From Hydrogenophaga palleronii NBRC 102513 (lineage in GTDB: Bacteria > Pseudomonadota > Gammaproteobacteria > Burkholderiales > Burkholderiaceae_C): a stretch of DNA of 64,000 nucleotides. Of the stretch, positions 55,496 through 64,000 are shown in pieces; the stretch's first letter is position 1; every line of letters starts with the position of its first letter. The translations under genes and the position numbers were made by a program. The notes beneath the pieces were generated by a model. The model saw only the letters and a list, made by a program, of their open reading frames with translations. It ran no database searches and was not told the DNA's origin. The DNA lies in assembly GCF_001571225.1 (NCBI RefSeq), contig NZ_BCTJ01000001.1, positions 434,001 to 498,000 of the forward strand, read 5' to 3'.

Positions 55496-56314
55496 GTGAA
55501 ATTTTCGGCACGACTTGCGTTCTGCACCGCCGCCCTGCTGGGCTTGGCTGCCTGCGCCACCAACCAGGCACCAGGCGCCTCGGCACCTGCGGGCGCCCTG
55601 GACAAGACATTGCAGGCCTTCCACTGGGATATGGAGAAGGCCACCGACGGAGGCGGCCTGCCGCTGGAGGGGTTTTCGTCAGCGCCGCCCGACAAGCGCG
55701 TGCGGTTGAATTTTGTGGGCGATGCCAGGCCCGGCGCCCCGCTGCTGGTGGTCGAGCGGCTCTGCAACCACATCAGCGCCGGCTACACGCTCGACGGCGA
55801 CAAGCTCACGGTGTCTCGGGCCGTCAGCACCGCAATGGCCTGTTCCAACCCGGCATTGATGCAACTGGAGCAGAGCGTGGCGACGAAGCTGAGCGGCGTG
55901 CACCGCGTGCAGCTGGTGGATGGCGGGCAACCACCGCGCCTCGTGCTGCAGCTCGCGAGTGGCGAGCGCTGGTATCTGAACGGCACGCCAACGGCTGCCA
56001 CGCAATACGGCAGCGCAGGCGAAACCATGTTCCTGGAGGTGGGGCCTGAGCTGAAGCCCTGCTCGCACGGCGTCATGAAGGATGCGCAGTGCATGCAGGT
56101 TCGTGAGGTGAAGTACGACAAGGCGGGCGTCAAAACCACCACCGGTGAGTGGAGCGCTTTCTACGGAATGATCGAGGGCTTCAGCCACCAACCGGGGGTT
56201 CGCAACGTGCTGCGCGTCAAGCGCTACACGTTGGCCCAGCCTCCGGCGGATGCATCCAGGTTCGTCTACCAGCTCGACCTGCGCGTTGAAACCGAAACGG
56301 TGCGCAGCCGCTAA
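55496..56314 (+). CDS. META and DUF4377 domain lipoprotein
   Basis: 272 residues. The signal peptide ends with a lipobox LAAC (about 17-20), so it is a lipoprotein. The first half resembles the META/HslJ domain (LDKTLQAFHWDMEKATDGGG and LVVERLCNHISAGYTLDGDK). The C-terminal part (from about 175: FLEVGPELKPCSHGVMKDAQ, then CMQVREVKYD and FYGMIEGFSHQPGVRNVLRV) is a DUF4377 domain with two Cys. It probably sits in the periplasm facing either membrane; function unknown. It starts with GTG preceded by GGGAG. Confidence 0.82.
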   Translation: MKFSARLAFCTAALLGLAACATNQAPGASAPAGALDKTLQAFHWDMEKATDGGGLPLEGFSSAPPDKRVRLNFVGDARPGAPLLVVERLCNHISAGYTLDGDKLTVSRAVSTAMACSNPALMQLEQSVATKLSGVHRVQLVDGGQPPRLVLQLASGERWYLNGTPTAATQYGSAGETMFLEVGPELKPCSHGVMKDAQCMQVREVKYDKAGVKTTTGEWSAFYGMIEGFSHQPGVRNVLRVKRYTLAQPPADASRFVYQLDLRVETETVRSR

Positions 56315-56338
56315 CGCAGGCAGCGCACCGGTGCGCTA

Positions 56339-57385
56339 CTAGGCCTTGGCCGGTGGGCGTTCCGGGGCATCCTGCCCCGGGTACAGTGCAAACCGCTCCA
56401 GGCCCGCGCCGTGTGTGGGCGCTGGGGTGTCCCAGGGCCAGCCACCGAAGCGCGTGCGCATGTAGTCGACGCGCGCCTGGTGCAGCTCGGCCTGGGTGTT
56501 CATGACGAAGGGCCCGGCGGCGGCCACCGGTTCGTTCAGCGGCACACCCTGCATCAACAGCACCTGCACGTTGCCATGGCCGGCATTGGACAGGCGCGTC
56601 GTCACGTTGGTCGTGATGCGCACGATGCGCTCGCCGCCCACAGCTTCACCACCAACCGACAAACCATCCCCTTCAAAAACGTACAGGGTCCTCAGGGCCT
56701 GCGCGGAGTTCGCCGCGGGCAGCTCCAGCGACGCACCCGGCTGCAGGTGCAGCAGCCACAGCGCGAGATCCGATGCGGCCTGCGCGCCCCAGCTGTCGGG
56801 TGGGGGAGACACGGGCTGCAAGGCTGCGCGCCCGTTCACCGGCCGGTACGCACCCGCGATCACGGTGACTTCAACGCCGTCCTCCGTGTAGTGGGGGATG
56901 TCTTCCGCCCACAACATCTTGAATGCCGGCGGCGCGAACTTGCTGCGCGCGGGCAGGTTGAGCCAGATCTGAAAAAGCTCCAGCGGGTTGTCGCGGTCGG
57001 TGTGCAGCAAGGGAAACATTTCGGCGTGCTGGACGCCTGCGCCTGCGGTGAGCCATTGCACGTCACCCACTCCGTAGCGCGCCTTGGCGCCGAGCGAGTC
57101 GGCGTGGTCCACATAGCCCTGGCGCACGATGGTCACGGTTTCAAACCCGCGATGCGGGTGGCTGGGGAAGCCCGGCACCATCTCGCCGTGGTACATGCTG
57201 TAGCCGTTCTCGCCGCTGAAGTCGCTGCCGAGCGGGCGGCCTTGCAGCGCGCCAGCGTCGATGCCCAGGCGGCCGTTCCCGGGCGGGTACTGGTCCGTGT
57301 GGTACATGCAGAACAGAAACGGATCAACGCCCGTCCACGGGCGGTTCATCGGGACGTTTTCGAGAATGGTGGGCGTGTCGTTCAT
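56339..57385 (-). CDS. Pirin family protein
   Basis: Bicupin metalloprotein of 348 residues. The N-terminal cupin has FPSHPHRGFETVTIVRQGYV and GAGVQHAEMFP, supplying the conserved three His and one Glu metal ligands of pirins. Bacterial pirins such as YhhW have quercetin dioxygenase activity; others act as regulators. The C-terminal pirin-C domain is present. It is convergent with the lipoprotein gene (24 bases). The N-terminus of about 20 residues before FLFCMYHTDQYPPGN fits the long pirin type. Confidence 0.9.
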   Translation of the reverse strand: MNDTPTILENVPMNRPWTGVDPFLFCMYHTDQYPPGNGRLGIDAGALQGRPLGSDFSGENGYSMYHGEMVPGFPSHPHRGFETVTIVRQGYVDHADSLGAKARYGVGDVQWLTAGAGVQHAEMFPLLHTDRDNPLELFQIWLNLPARSKFAPPAFKMLWAEDIPHYTEDGVEVTVIAGAYRPVNGRAALQPVSPPPDSWGAQAASDLALWLLHLQPGASLELPAANSAQALRTLYVFEGDGLSVGGEAVGGERIVRITTNVTTRLSNAGHGNVQVLLMQGVPLNEPVAAAGPFVMNTQAELHQARVDYMRTRFGGWPWDTPAPTHGAGLERFALYPGQDAPERPPAKA

Positions 57386-57499
57386 GCGGTCTTCTTCAAA
57401 TCCATGTCAAACGGGCTGGTGGGGTTTGCGCAAAAGAATACGCCGGTGCACAGCGCCTGACATGGCCAAGGTCATTCGCCGCCGCCCTGCTCGGCTAGC

Positions 57500-57889
57500 A
57501 TGGAAGCCCATTCACGCCCTGCGCAACACACCGACATGCAACCGAGAACACCCGACACCATTTCGAGCTGGCACGCTCACGTCTACTTCGATGCCGCAAC
57601 GCGCGACGCTGCATGGGGCTTGCGTGAGCTGATCGCCAGCGCGCTCGGCACACGCGTCGAGATCGGCCGCTTTCACGAAAAGCCCGTGGGGCCGCACCCG
57701 GTCTGGACATACCAGTTGGCGTTCGACGCTGCCGAGTTCGCCTTTGTCGTGGGCTGGCTCGCGCTCCACCATGGCGCGCTGGATGTCTTCATCCACCCCA
57801 ACACCGGCGACGAGCTGGCCGACCACCGCGATGCGGCGCTCTGGCTCGGCAAGTCCTACACCTTGAAGCTGGAAGCCCTGACGGGCTGA
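57500..57889 (+). CDS. DOPA 4,5-dioxygenase family protein
   Basis: 129 residues (117 if the ATG at 57536 is used). The family pattern is clear: SWHAHVYFDAATRDAAWGLR at the start, GRFHEKPVGPHPVWTYQLAF in the middle and WLALHHGALDVFIHPNTGDE near the end, with the His residues that would hold iron. Plant/fungal relatives open the ring of DOPA; bacterial members are small and of unknown substrate. The gene stands alone, divergent from the pirin gene. Confidence 0.85.
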   Translation: MEAHSRPAQHTDMQPRTPDTISSWHAHVYFDAATRDAAWGLRELIASALGTRVEIGRFHEKPVGPHPVWTYQLAFDAAEFAFVVGWLALHHGALDVFIHPNTGDELADHRDAALWLGKSYTLKLEALTG

Positions 57890-57911
57890 GCGTGTTGAGG
57901 GGTGGCCGGTG

Positions 57912-59195
57912 TCAGGCCGGCGCGCTGGTGCTCAGCCATTGGCGCACACCCTCGCCCGCCGCCACGCCACTGGCCAGGCAGGCCGTGAGCAGATAACCGC
58001 CGGTGGGCGCTTCCCAGTCCAGCATTTCGCCAGCACAGAACAGGCCGGGGCGCGCCTTCACCATCAGCCCCGCATCCAGCGCTTCCCAGCGCACACCGCC
58101 GGCGGTGCTGATGGCTTCGTTGATCGGGCGGGTTGCCTTGAGCGTGATCGGCAGGCCCTTGAGCGCGGCGGCCAGGCGCACCGGGTCGTGCATCGCGTCT
58201 TTTTCCACCAGCTCGTTGACGATGGCCATCTTGATGCCGTCCAGCCCCAGCCGGCTCTTGAGGTGGCTGGAGAGGCTGCGCGAACCGCGTGGGTGCGCCA
58301 CATGCGCCAGCACCTGTTCGGCATGGCGGTCGGGCAGCAGGTCGAGTTCAAACGTGGCCTGGCCCTTGCGCGCGATTTCGTCGCGCAGCAGGCTGGAGGC
58401 GGCGTACAGCAGGCTGCCTTCCACGCCGGTTTCGGTGGCGACGAATTCGCCCTTGCGCTGGAAGCTCTGGCCCAGGCTGTCGGTGGCGCGGATGCCGACC
58501 GACTTGAAGGGCTGGCCCGCAAAACGCTCACGGAAGAACGTGCTCCAGCCGCCCGCCACCTCGAAGCCGCAGTTGCTCGGCAGCAGCGGCGCCACGTCCA
58601 CGCCCGCCGCTTGCAGCGGTGGCAACCAGGCGCCATCAGACCCCAGGCGGGCCCAGCTCGCACCACCGAGTGCGAGCACGGTGGCGCGTGCCTGCACCTG
58701 CAAGGCGCCGTGCGGCGACTCGAACTGCAGCGACGCGCCCTGCTCATCCCAGCCAATCCAGCGGTGCCGCATGTGAAAGACCACCGGCGCTCCATCGCCC
58801 GAAGGATGGCGCAGGCGGTGCAGCCAGGCGCGCAGCAGCGGCGCGGCTTTCATGTCGACCGGGAACACGCGCTGCGAGCTGCCCACGAAGGTGCTGATGC
58901 CCAGGCCCGCGGCCCAGTCGCGCACGGCTTGCGGGCCAAAGGTGTCGAGCAGCGGGCGCAGGCGTTCGGCATGCGTGCCGTAGCGGCCGACGAAGGCCGA
59001 CAGGGCTTCGGCGTGGGTAAGGTTCATGCCGCCCTTGCCGGCCAGCAAGAACTTGCGGCCGACCGAGGGCATGCGGTCGAACAGGTGCACCGACAGGCCG
59101 GCGCGGCTCAGCACTTCGGCGGCCATCAGGCCGGCGGGGCCGCCACCGATCACGGCGACATCAACAATCAAGGGCGAAGGCAAATCAGGACTCAT
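57912..59195 (-). CDS. HI0933/TIGR03862 family flavoprotein
   Basis: 427 residues. DVAVIGGGPAGLMAAEVLSR is the FAD-binding motif. SVGRKFLLAGKGGMNLTHAE is the hallmark of the HI0933 (BaiN/YhiN-like) family, and GLFCAGEMLDWEAPTGGYLL near the C-terminus completes the FAD site. Reactions of the family are poorly known. Its start overlaps the stop of the helicase-nuclease gene (ATGA), so it is translationally coupled to the AddAB-like pair, which is an odd partner. Confidence 0.88.
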   Translation of the reverse strand: MSPDLPSPLIVDVAVIGGGPAGLMAAEVLSRAGLSVHLFDRMPSVGRKFLLAGKGGMNLTHAEALSAFVGRYGTHAERLRPLLDTFGPQAVRDWAAGLGISTFVGSSQRVFPVDMKAAPLLRAWLHRLRHPSGDGAPVVFHMRHRWIGWDEQGASLQFESPHGALQVQARATVLALGGASWARLGSDGAWLPPLQAAGVDVAPLLPSNCGFEVAGGWSTFFRERFAGQPFKSVGIRATDSLGQSFQRKGEFVATETGVEGSLLYAASSLLRDEIARKGQATFELDLLPDRHAEQVLAHVAHPRGSRSLSSHLKSRLGLDGIKMAIVNELVEKDAMHDPVRLAAALKGLPITLKATRPINEAISTAGGVRWEALDAGLMVKARPGLFCAGEMLDWEAPTGGYLLTACLASGVAAGEGVRQWLSTSAPA

Positions 59196-62100
59196 TCGGA
59201 AAGGGGCGCATCGGCCAGCTCAATGAGCCGGCCCTGTGCATTGATGAAAGCGAGGCGCACCGTGTCGCCGGGCCGCGCCGCGGCCATGGCCTGGCGGTAG
59301 CCCTGCATCTGGGCCAGCAGCTCGGGCTTGTGTTCGGGGTGGGCAGCGCTCTTGTAGTCCAGCACCCACCAGTGGCCGCTGTCGCGCCGGCGCACCAGGC
59401 GGTCCAGGCGCAGCAGCGTGCCCTGGTGGAACAGCTCGACCTCGTTGCCCCAGTGGTTCAACACCTCGGCGTCCCAGGCCCAGGCGGCTTCACCGGCGAC
59501 GATGCGCTGGGCCATGGCCAGGGTGTCACGCGCCTGTGCGGCGCTCAGCGCAAATTCGCGCGCCACGGCCTGCGTGTGTTCGCTGGACCAGTCGAAGCCC
59601 TGCGTGGGTGTGGGCCGCCATTGCAACAGGCGGTGCAGGGCCAGGCCGATGCGGTTGACGGTGTCGTCCACCGGTGCCGCAGGTTCGGCGGCCAGGTCGG
59701 CCACGGCGGTCGTCGTGGCTGCGGGCAAAGCGGTGAGCGCGGGCAGGCACGGCAGGCTGAAGCGCTCTGCGCCCTGCCCCGCGGCCGGGCCGACCGGTGC
59801 CACCACCGGCGGCGCTTCGGCGGCGGCGCTGAGCGGCTGCAGGCGCTGGTACCAGGTGGTGGTGTTGCGTTTGTGCGGCTCGAAACTGGAGACCACGAGG
59901 CGGATCTCGGCACGCGTCAGCGCCACGTAGAGCGCGTTGAGTTCTTCGAGCGAGCGCGCCTCCTGCTCCAGGCGCAACACGTCCACCGCGCAGGCCGGTG
60001 GCGACTTCTCGCTGGCGAGAAAGATGAAGCGGCGCGGCAAGGGGTCTTCACCCGGCCAGTCCACCAGCACGCCCATGCTCTCGGGCCGCGCCGAACCGCT
60101 GTCGGTGTCGAGCAGCAGCACGGTGTGGGCTTCCAGGCCCTTGGCGCCGTGGATGGTGAGCAGGCGCACGGCGCCGGGCGTCTGCACCGGCGTGGCCTTG
60201 ATGCCGCCGGCCTTGAGCGCGCGCACCAGGCGGTAGGGTGTGAGGAAACGGCCACCGTCCTGCGCCAGCGACTGTGTGAGCAGATCACGCAGCTGCACCA
60301 ACACGGCACCGCGTTGGCTGGCGGGCACGGCTTGCGCGAAGCGCGCCAGCACGTCGCCGTGGTCGTAGAGCGCCGACAGCGCGTCGTGCGGTGGCAGCGC
60401 CAGCAGCCAGCCGCGGTACAGCGCCAGGCGCAGCGCGGTCTCGCGCAGCTGGGTGGCCTGTTCGGCGTTCTGGCACAGCGCCAGCAGCTCGTGCTCGGGC
60501 AGTTCGGCGCAGCGTTGCAGCGCCTGCCACCACGAGAGGCGCGCGGGAGCGGCGGCGCTTGCATCGTCGCCACGCGGCGGCGTCCAGCGTTGGCGCAGGC
60601 GCGCGAGCTGGGCCAGGTCTTCGTCGTACCAGCCGCACAACGGGGACTTGAGCGCGTGCGCCAGGCTCAGGTCGTGGCGGGTGGACACCAGGGCGTCGAG
60701 CAGCGCCACCACGTCCTGCACCGCAGGCGCTTCACCGAGTTGCAGCTTCTCCGGCTGTTCGCTGTTGATGCCGCGTTCGCGCAAGGCTTCGTGCATCCAG
60801 GCCAGGCGTTCGCGCCGGCGCGCCAGCACCATGATGTCGTCCGGTTTGATGCGGCCATCGGCGACCTGCTCGGCCAGCCAGTCGGCCGCCTGCGCGGCTT
60901 CGAGCGCGGCCATGCTGTCTTCGGGCAAGACACGAGGTTTGACCAGGCTGTCGCGCCAGACCGTGGGGTCGCCCCCGGCCGAGGTCTCGCGCAGGCTGCG
61001 TGGCAGTTGCGGCAGGCACAGCGCTTCGCCGTCCTTGGTGCTTTCGGTGGTGTGGCTGCGGTAGTCGCTGCTGTATTCACCGGCGAGCACGGCCGCGCCC
61101 ATGGCGGCGTTGAGCAGGTTCACCACGGCGGGCGCGCAGCGGCGCGTGTGGTCGCAACTCAGCAGCGCACCGGCCAGGCCCTGCACCACGAAGGCCTGCG
61201 CGGCCTTGAACACCTGCGGCTCGGCACGGCGGAAGCGGTAGATGGATTGTTTGGGGTCGCCGACCAGGAACACGTTGGGCGCTTCGCCCGGGCCGGCGCC
61301 GGCATAGGCCGACAGCCAGCCGTAGAGCGCCTGCCACTGCAGCGGGTTGGTGTCCTGGAATTCGTCGATCAGCACGTGGCGCAGCCGCGCGTCCAGCCGC
61401 TGCTGCAGCCAGCCGGAGAGTTCGGCGTCACCGAGCAGGCGGCGCGCGGCGCCTTCCACGTCGTTCATGTCGACCCAGCCGCGCTCGCGCTTGAAGGCGG
61501 CGAAGCTGCCGATCAGCACGCGCGCCAGGCGCGACAAACGTTGGTGGTGCAGCCAGGCGCGGTGCTGGCGCTGGGCGTCGAGCGTGCGTTGCGCCAAGTC
61601 TTGCGCAGCGCGCACGGCCTCGATGCCGGCGAGCTTGTCGCTGAACTTGCGCGGTTCGTCTTTCTGCGTCAGCAAGGCGGTGAGCACACCGGCGGCATCG
61701 GCCTGCGTCAGCGCCTGCTCCAGCTCCACGCCCTTGGCGGCGAAGGTGACGGCGCTGGCGCGGCCGAGGGCCTGGGCGGCTTCGCGCAACAGCGTGGCGG
61801 CGCGTGCATCCTGCACCAGCCACTGCCGGGGCGGCTCGAAGCCGGTGAACTCGGGGAAACGTTCGGCCATCGGCTCCACCGAGGCGTCCAGCACGCCGGC
61901 GGCGTCGGCCAGCACGAACTCCACGCGCTTGTCCAGGGCCTTTTTCAGCGCCACCAGCGTCTGGTGGCGGCCGTGTTCGGCCACGCTGTCCATGAAGTCC
62001 TGGCGCTCCTGCGGGTGCCGCGTCAGCGCGGCGTAGAAGCGCGGCCAGACCTGGGCCACGGCTTGTGCATCGTCTTCGAGCAGCTCGTATTGCACCGGCA

Positions 62101-62557
62101 GGTCCAGCTCCTGCAGCACCGACAGGGGCGCGCCGCGCAACAAGGCAGCGAACCAGCTGTGGAAGGTGCGCACCTGCACCGGGCGGCCGATGGCGGTGAT
62201 GCGCGCATACAGGCTGCGCGCTTCGGGCACACGGCGCAGCGCGTCGGCATCGCTCAGGCCACGCGCGCGCAGCTCACCGGCCAACGCGTCGTCGGACAGC
62301 GTGGACCAGCGGCGCAGCTCGGTGTTGAGCCGGCTGCGCATTTCGCCCGCGGCCTTTTTGGTGAAGGTGATGGCCAGGATGTCTTGCGGCGCACAACCGT
62401 CGAGCAGCGCGCGCAGGATGCGCGAGACCAGCATCCAGGTCTTGCCCGCGCCGGCACAGGCTTCGACGGCAATGCTGCGCGCCGGGTCGCAGGCCAGCGC
62501 GTAAAAGGCTTCGCGTGCGGCGGGGGCGCCGTTGATGCGGTAGGCGGGTGCATTCAT
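59192..62557 (-). CDS. addA: AddA/RecB-like UvrD-type helicase-nuclease
   Basis: Large SF1 helicase with a nuclease domain, 1121 residues. Walker A ACAGAGKT is at about 33-40. LIDEFQDTNPLQW is motif II, RLLTIHGAKGLEAHTVLLLD is motif V. The C-terminal RecB-like nuclease has WWVLDYKSA (catalytic D and K near 1067-1070) and QMQGYRQAM (QxxxY). It processes double-strand ends with its partner at 62554. I chose the ATG at 62557, which overlaps the partner stop by four bases. Betaproteobacterial AddAB is the best match; RecBCD is less likely because both subunits carry nuclease motifs. Confidence 0.88.
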   Translation of the reverse strand: MNAPAYRINGAPAAREAFYALACDPARSIAVEACAGAGKTWMLVSRILRALLDGCAPQDILAITFTKKAAGEMRSRLNTELRRWSTLSDDALAGELRARGLSDADALRRVPEARSLYARITAIGRPVQVRTFHSWFAALLRGAPLSVLQELDLPVQYELLEDDAQAVAQVWPRFYAALTRHPQERQDFMDSVAEHGRHQTLVALKKALDKRVEFVLADAAGVLDASVEPMAERFPEFTGFEPPRQWLVQDARAATLLREAAQALGRASAVTFAAKGVELEQALTQADAAGVLTALLTQKDEPRKFSDKLAGIEAVRAAQDLAQRTLDAQRQHRAWLHHQRLSRLARVLIGSFAAFKRERGWVDMNDVEGAARRLLGDAELSGWLQQRLDARLRHVLIDEFQDTNPLQWQALYGWLSAYAGAGPGEAPNVFLVGDPKQSIYRFRRAEPQVFKAAQAFVVQGLAGALLSCDHTRRCAPAVVNLLNAAMGAAVLAGEYSSDYRSHTTESTKDGEALCLPQLPRSLRETSAGGDPTVWRDSLVKPRVLPEDSMAALEAAQAADWLAEQVADGRIKPDDIMVLARRRERLAWMHEALRERGINSEQPEKLQLGEAPAVQDVVALLDALVSTRHDLSLAHALKSPLCGWYDEDLAQLARLRQRWTPPRGDDASAAAPARLSWWQALQRCAELPEHELLALCQNAEQATQLRETALRLALYRGWLLALPPHDALSALYDHGDVLARFAQAVPASQRGAVLVQLRDLLTQSLAQDGGRFLTPYRLVRALKAGGIKATPVQTPGAVRLLTIHGAKGLEAHTVLLLDTDSGSARPESMGVLVDWPGEDPLPRRFIFLASEKSPPACAVDVLRLEQEARSLEELNALYVALTRAEIRLVVSSFEPHKRNTTTWYQRLQPLSAAAEAPPVVAPVGPAAGQGAERFSLPCLPALTALPAATTTAVADLAAEPAAPVDDTVNRIGLALHRLLQWRPTPTQGFDWSSEHTQAVAREFALSAAQARDTLAMAQRIVAGEAAWAWDAEVLNHWGNEVELFHQGTLLRLDRLVRRRDSGHWWVLDYKSAAHPEHKPELLAQMQGYRQAMAAARPGDTVRLAFINAQGRLIELADAPLSE

Positions 62558-64000
62558 GCCGCGGCCCAGAAGTCTTTGCGGCACAGGCCACGCGCGGCGC
62601 AATACTCGCACACGCGGCCTTCGCCCAGCGCCGGCATGGGGTGGCCGGCGGCCACCCGCGCCATGTCGTGCGCGATGCCTTCGCGCAGGTGTTCACGTGC
62701 CATCAGCACCTCGGGTTGCTCCACCAGCCAGGTGGGCGTGTCCTTGCCGCCGTCGCCGCGTTTGTCGGTGATGCTGAGGTAGGCCGCGCGCAGGGTCTCG
62801 TCGGGCAGCAGCGCGGCGTAGAACGCGAGCTGGGTGTCTTCCAGCGGTTCCTTCACGCGGTCGTTGGTCTTGCTGCGGCTCTCGGTCTTGTAGTCGATCA
62901 CGAACGGAATCGCGCCTTCGGGGCTGTCCTGCGCATCGATGCGGTCGAGCTTGCCGTAGAGCGTCCAGGGGCCAGCCATGGCGTTGAGCGCGGCCTCGGC
63001 CTGCACAAAACGCGGGCCGGGCTGGCCGGCCTGCGCTTCATAGCCCGCGAGCCAATCCAGGTAACCCTCACGCAGAGCCGGCCACACGGCCTGGTACGGC
63101 AGGAAGCCGGCACCGCCCTCGCCCGCGTTCAGGCCCATGGCGCTGGCGGTCTCGTTGCCCAGCTGATCGAGCCGTTCGCGGTCGACGTCGCGGCCCGGGC
63201 GTGTATCGCCGCGCTCTTCATGAAAAGCGCGCAGCACCGCGTGCAACCAGTTGCCAAGGTCGCGCTGATCGGGCTCGGCTTCGAGCTCGGGCGCCTCCAC
63301 CAGGCGCAGCTGGCGCAGGGCGAAAAAGCGGTAGGGGCAGTCGCGCAAATCCTGATACGCGCTGGCCGAGAGCGACTCGGGCAACACATCGGCGGCCGAG
63401 GGTGCGGGGCGTGGCCGGGCTTGGGCGCTGAGGCCACGTTGTCCACGCGGGTCGACTTGGGTATCCGCATGCTGCGGCAGGGCCTGCACCCAGGCACTGG
63501 GCAGCACCGCCTCACCGCGCTCCTGCGTGCGCCAGAGCAGATCCAGTTCGGGCATGGCGAGGGTCGAATGCCAGGCGCTTGCTGCCGCTTCGGTCAGTGC
63601 TTCGCGCGACGGCAGGCCCAGCAGCTCGCGCTGCGCCACGGTCCACTCGCCCGGCGGTTCGGGGCTCGGGCTCAGATGCGCTTCGTCGCAGCCGGGCACC
63701 ACGGTGGCGGCGAACGCGCGGCCCAGCAGCTGCGCCATGGGCAGCACCACCACGGCGGCTTCGCCCTCGTGGCGCGGCGTGAAGCTGGCACCTTCGAGCA
63801 CGTCGCGCACCCAGGCGGTGAAGGCCGGGAGCGACAGTCGCGCGCCGTTGCGTGGCGCGTCGGTGCCGCGGATGGTGTCGGCCACCGCTGCCAGCTCCAT
63901 CGCCGCGCCGTCACTGAGGCGCAGCGCCTGCAACAGCTGCTGGCCAGCCGGATCGGCTTCGAGCGACTCGCGCAAGCCACAGTGTTCAAGTGCCTCGGCC
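62554..64000 (-). CDS. addB: AddB-like PD-(D/E)XK nuclease subunit (3' part)
   Basis: C-terminal part, about 480 codons; the 5' end lies outside the window. The nuclease motif is IPFVIDYKTESRSK followed by QLAFYAALL (QxxxY). The cysteines DCPYRFF and, at the end, CEYCAARGLC (C-x2-C-x5-C) match the four-Cys iron-sulfur staple described for AddB-type nucleases. It overlaps the addA start by four bases. The remaining N-terminal inactivated helicase part is not visible. Confidence 0.85.
   Translation of the reverse strand, partial: AEALEHCGLRESLEADPAGQQLLQALRLSDGAAMELAAVADTIRGTDAPRNGARLSLPAFTAWVRDVLEGASFTPRHEGEAAVVVLPMAQLLGRAFAATVVPGCDEAHLSPSPEPPGEWTVAQRELLGLPSREALTEAAASAWHSTLAMPELDLLWRTQERGEAVLPSAWVQALPQHADTQVDPRGQRGLSAQARPRPAPSAADVLPESLSASAYQDLRDCPYRFFALRQLRLVEAPELEAEPDQRDLGNWLHAVLRAFHEERGDTRPGRDVDRERLDQLGNETASAMGLNAGEGGAGFLPYQAVWPALREGYLDWLAGYEAQAGQPGPRFVQAEAALNAMAGPWTLYGKLDRIDAQDSPEGAIPFVIDYKTESRSKTNDRVKEPLEDTQLAFYAALLPDETLRAAYLSITDKRGDGGKDTPTWLVEQPEVLMAREHLREGIAHDMARVAAGHPMPALGEGRVCEYCAARGLCRKDFWAAA

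Noticed and set aside
59330-62782. 1150-codon open frame on the plus strand
   Set aside because: It is antisense to the helicase-nuclease gene, whose motifs are unambiguous. Long antisense frames are a product of high GC and codon bias; the predicted protein is Gly/Ala/Arg/His/Gln-rich with no family pattern.

Overview
The window is a high-GC, gene-dense bacterial chromosome segment. Gene content and protein style point to a betaproteobacterium of the order Burkholderiales, most likely Comamonadaceae (Hydrogenophaga-like; the genus is an inference). Supporting signs are the cysI-DUF934-cysH-cysD-cysN cluster without cysJ, the aat-bpt pair, the dnaX-ybaB-recR operon beside a small SRP RNA, two leuA genes next to ilvI-ilvH-ilvC-pssA, and intergenic palindromic repeats of the kind common in comamonads. 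There are about 62 protein genes, one tRNA and one SRP RNA. No phage, insertion sequence, CRISPR array or defence island is visible; this is mostly core genome.

Layout. 1-4.1 kb: end of lptF, lptG (LPS export), a sirohydrochlorin chelatase overlapping cysB, and a methionine-type aminotransferase. 4.2-12.7 kb: hrpA (carrying an in-frame repeat), argA, dsbB, fpr, yggX and a stand-alone MnmC-type oxidoreductase. 12.7-21.3 kb: a degenerate two-receiver protein, then a sulfate assimilation block (TSUP transporter, cysI, DUF934, an atypical cysH, cysD, cysN) followed by a ferredoxin and a ferredoxin-NADP reductase. 21.3-25.5 kb: tRNA-Asn, a VanZ-like protein, aat, bpt, an IclR regulator and a PBP7-type endopeptidase. 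25.6-33.7 kb, minus strand: branched-chain amino acid block ilvI, ilvH, ilvC, pssA, leuA, leuA, with a leucine attenuator ahead of the leuA pair. 34-39.4 kb: RDD protein, dgkA, LOG protein, PII protein, nadE, a DUF482-type acetyltransferase and soluble pyrophosphatase. 39.7-46.7 kb: membrane pyrophosphatase, a TetR regulator facing a metal-dependent hydrolase, and moaA-mobA-moeA. 46.7-52 kb: rnhA, a methyltransferase, mltD, an orphan NMT1-type binding protein and a MAPEG protein. 51.9-55.1 kb: recR, ybaB, dnaX and SRP RNA. 55.5-64 kb: a META/DUF4377 lipoprotein, pirin, a DOPA-dioxygenase-like protein, an HI0933-type flavoprotein and an AddAB-like helicase-nuclease pair.

How parts work together. 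The sulfur genes form a theme: CysB senses and regulates, the chelatase makes the siroheme that CysI needs, and the ferredoxin plus reductase are plausible electron donors in place of the missing CysJ. The ilv/leu block covers acetolactate to isopropylmalate. dnaX, ybaB, recR and the AddAB-like pair cover replication and repair.

The most interesting signals are regulatory or recoding ones. First, a short leader peptide with a CTA-CTA-CTG leucine run and a terminator hairpin lies before the two leuA genes. Second, an A9 run in dnaX sits exactly where a shorter gamma form would be made, with stops at once in both other frames. Third, a REP-like palindrome is translated as a linker inside HrpA. 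Fourth, a CysH homologue lacks the usual core motifs.
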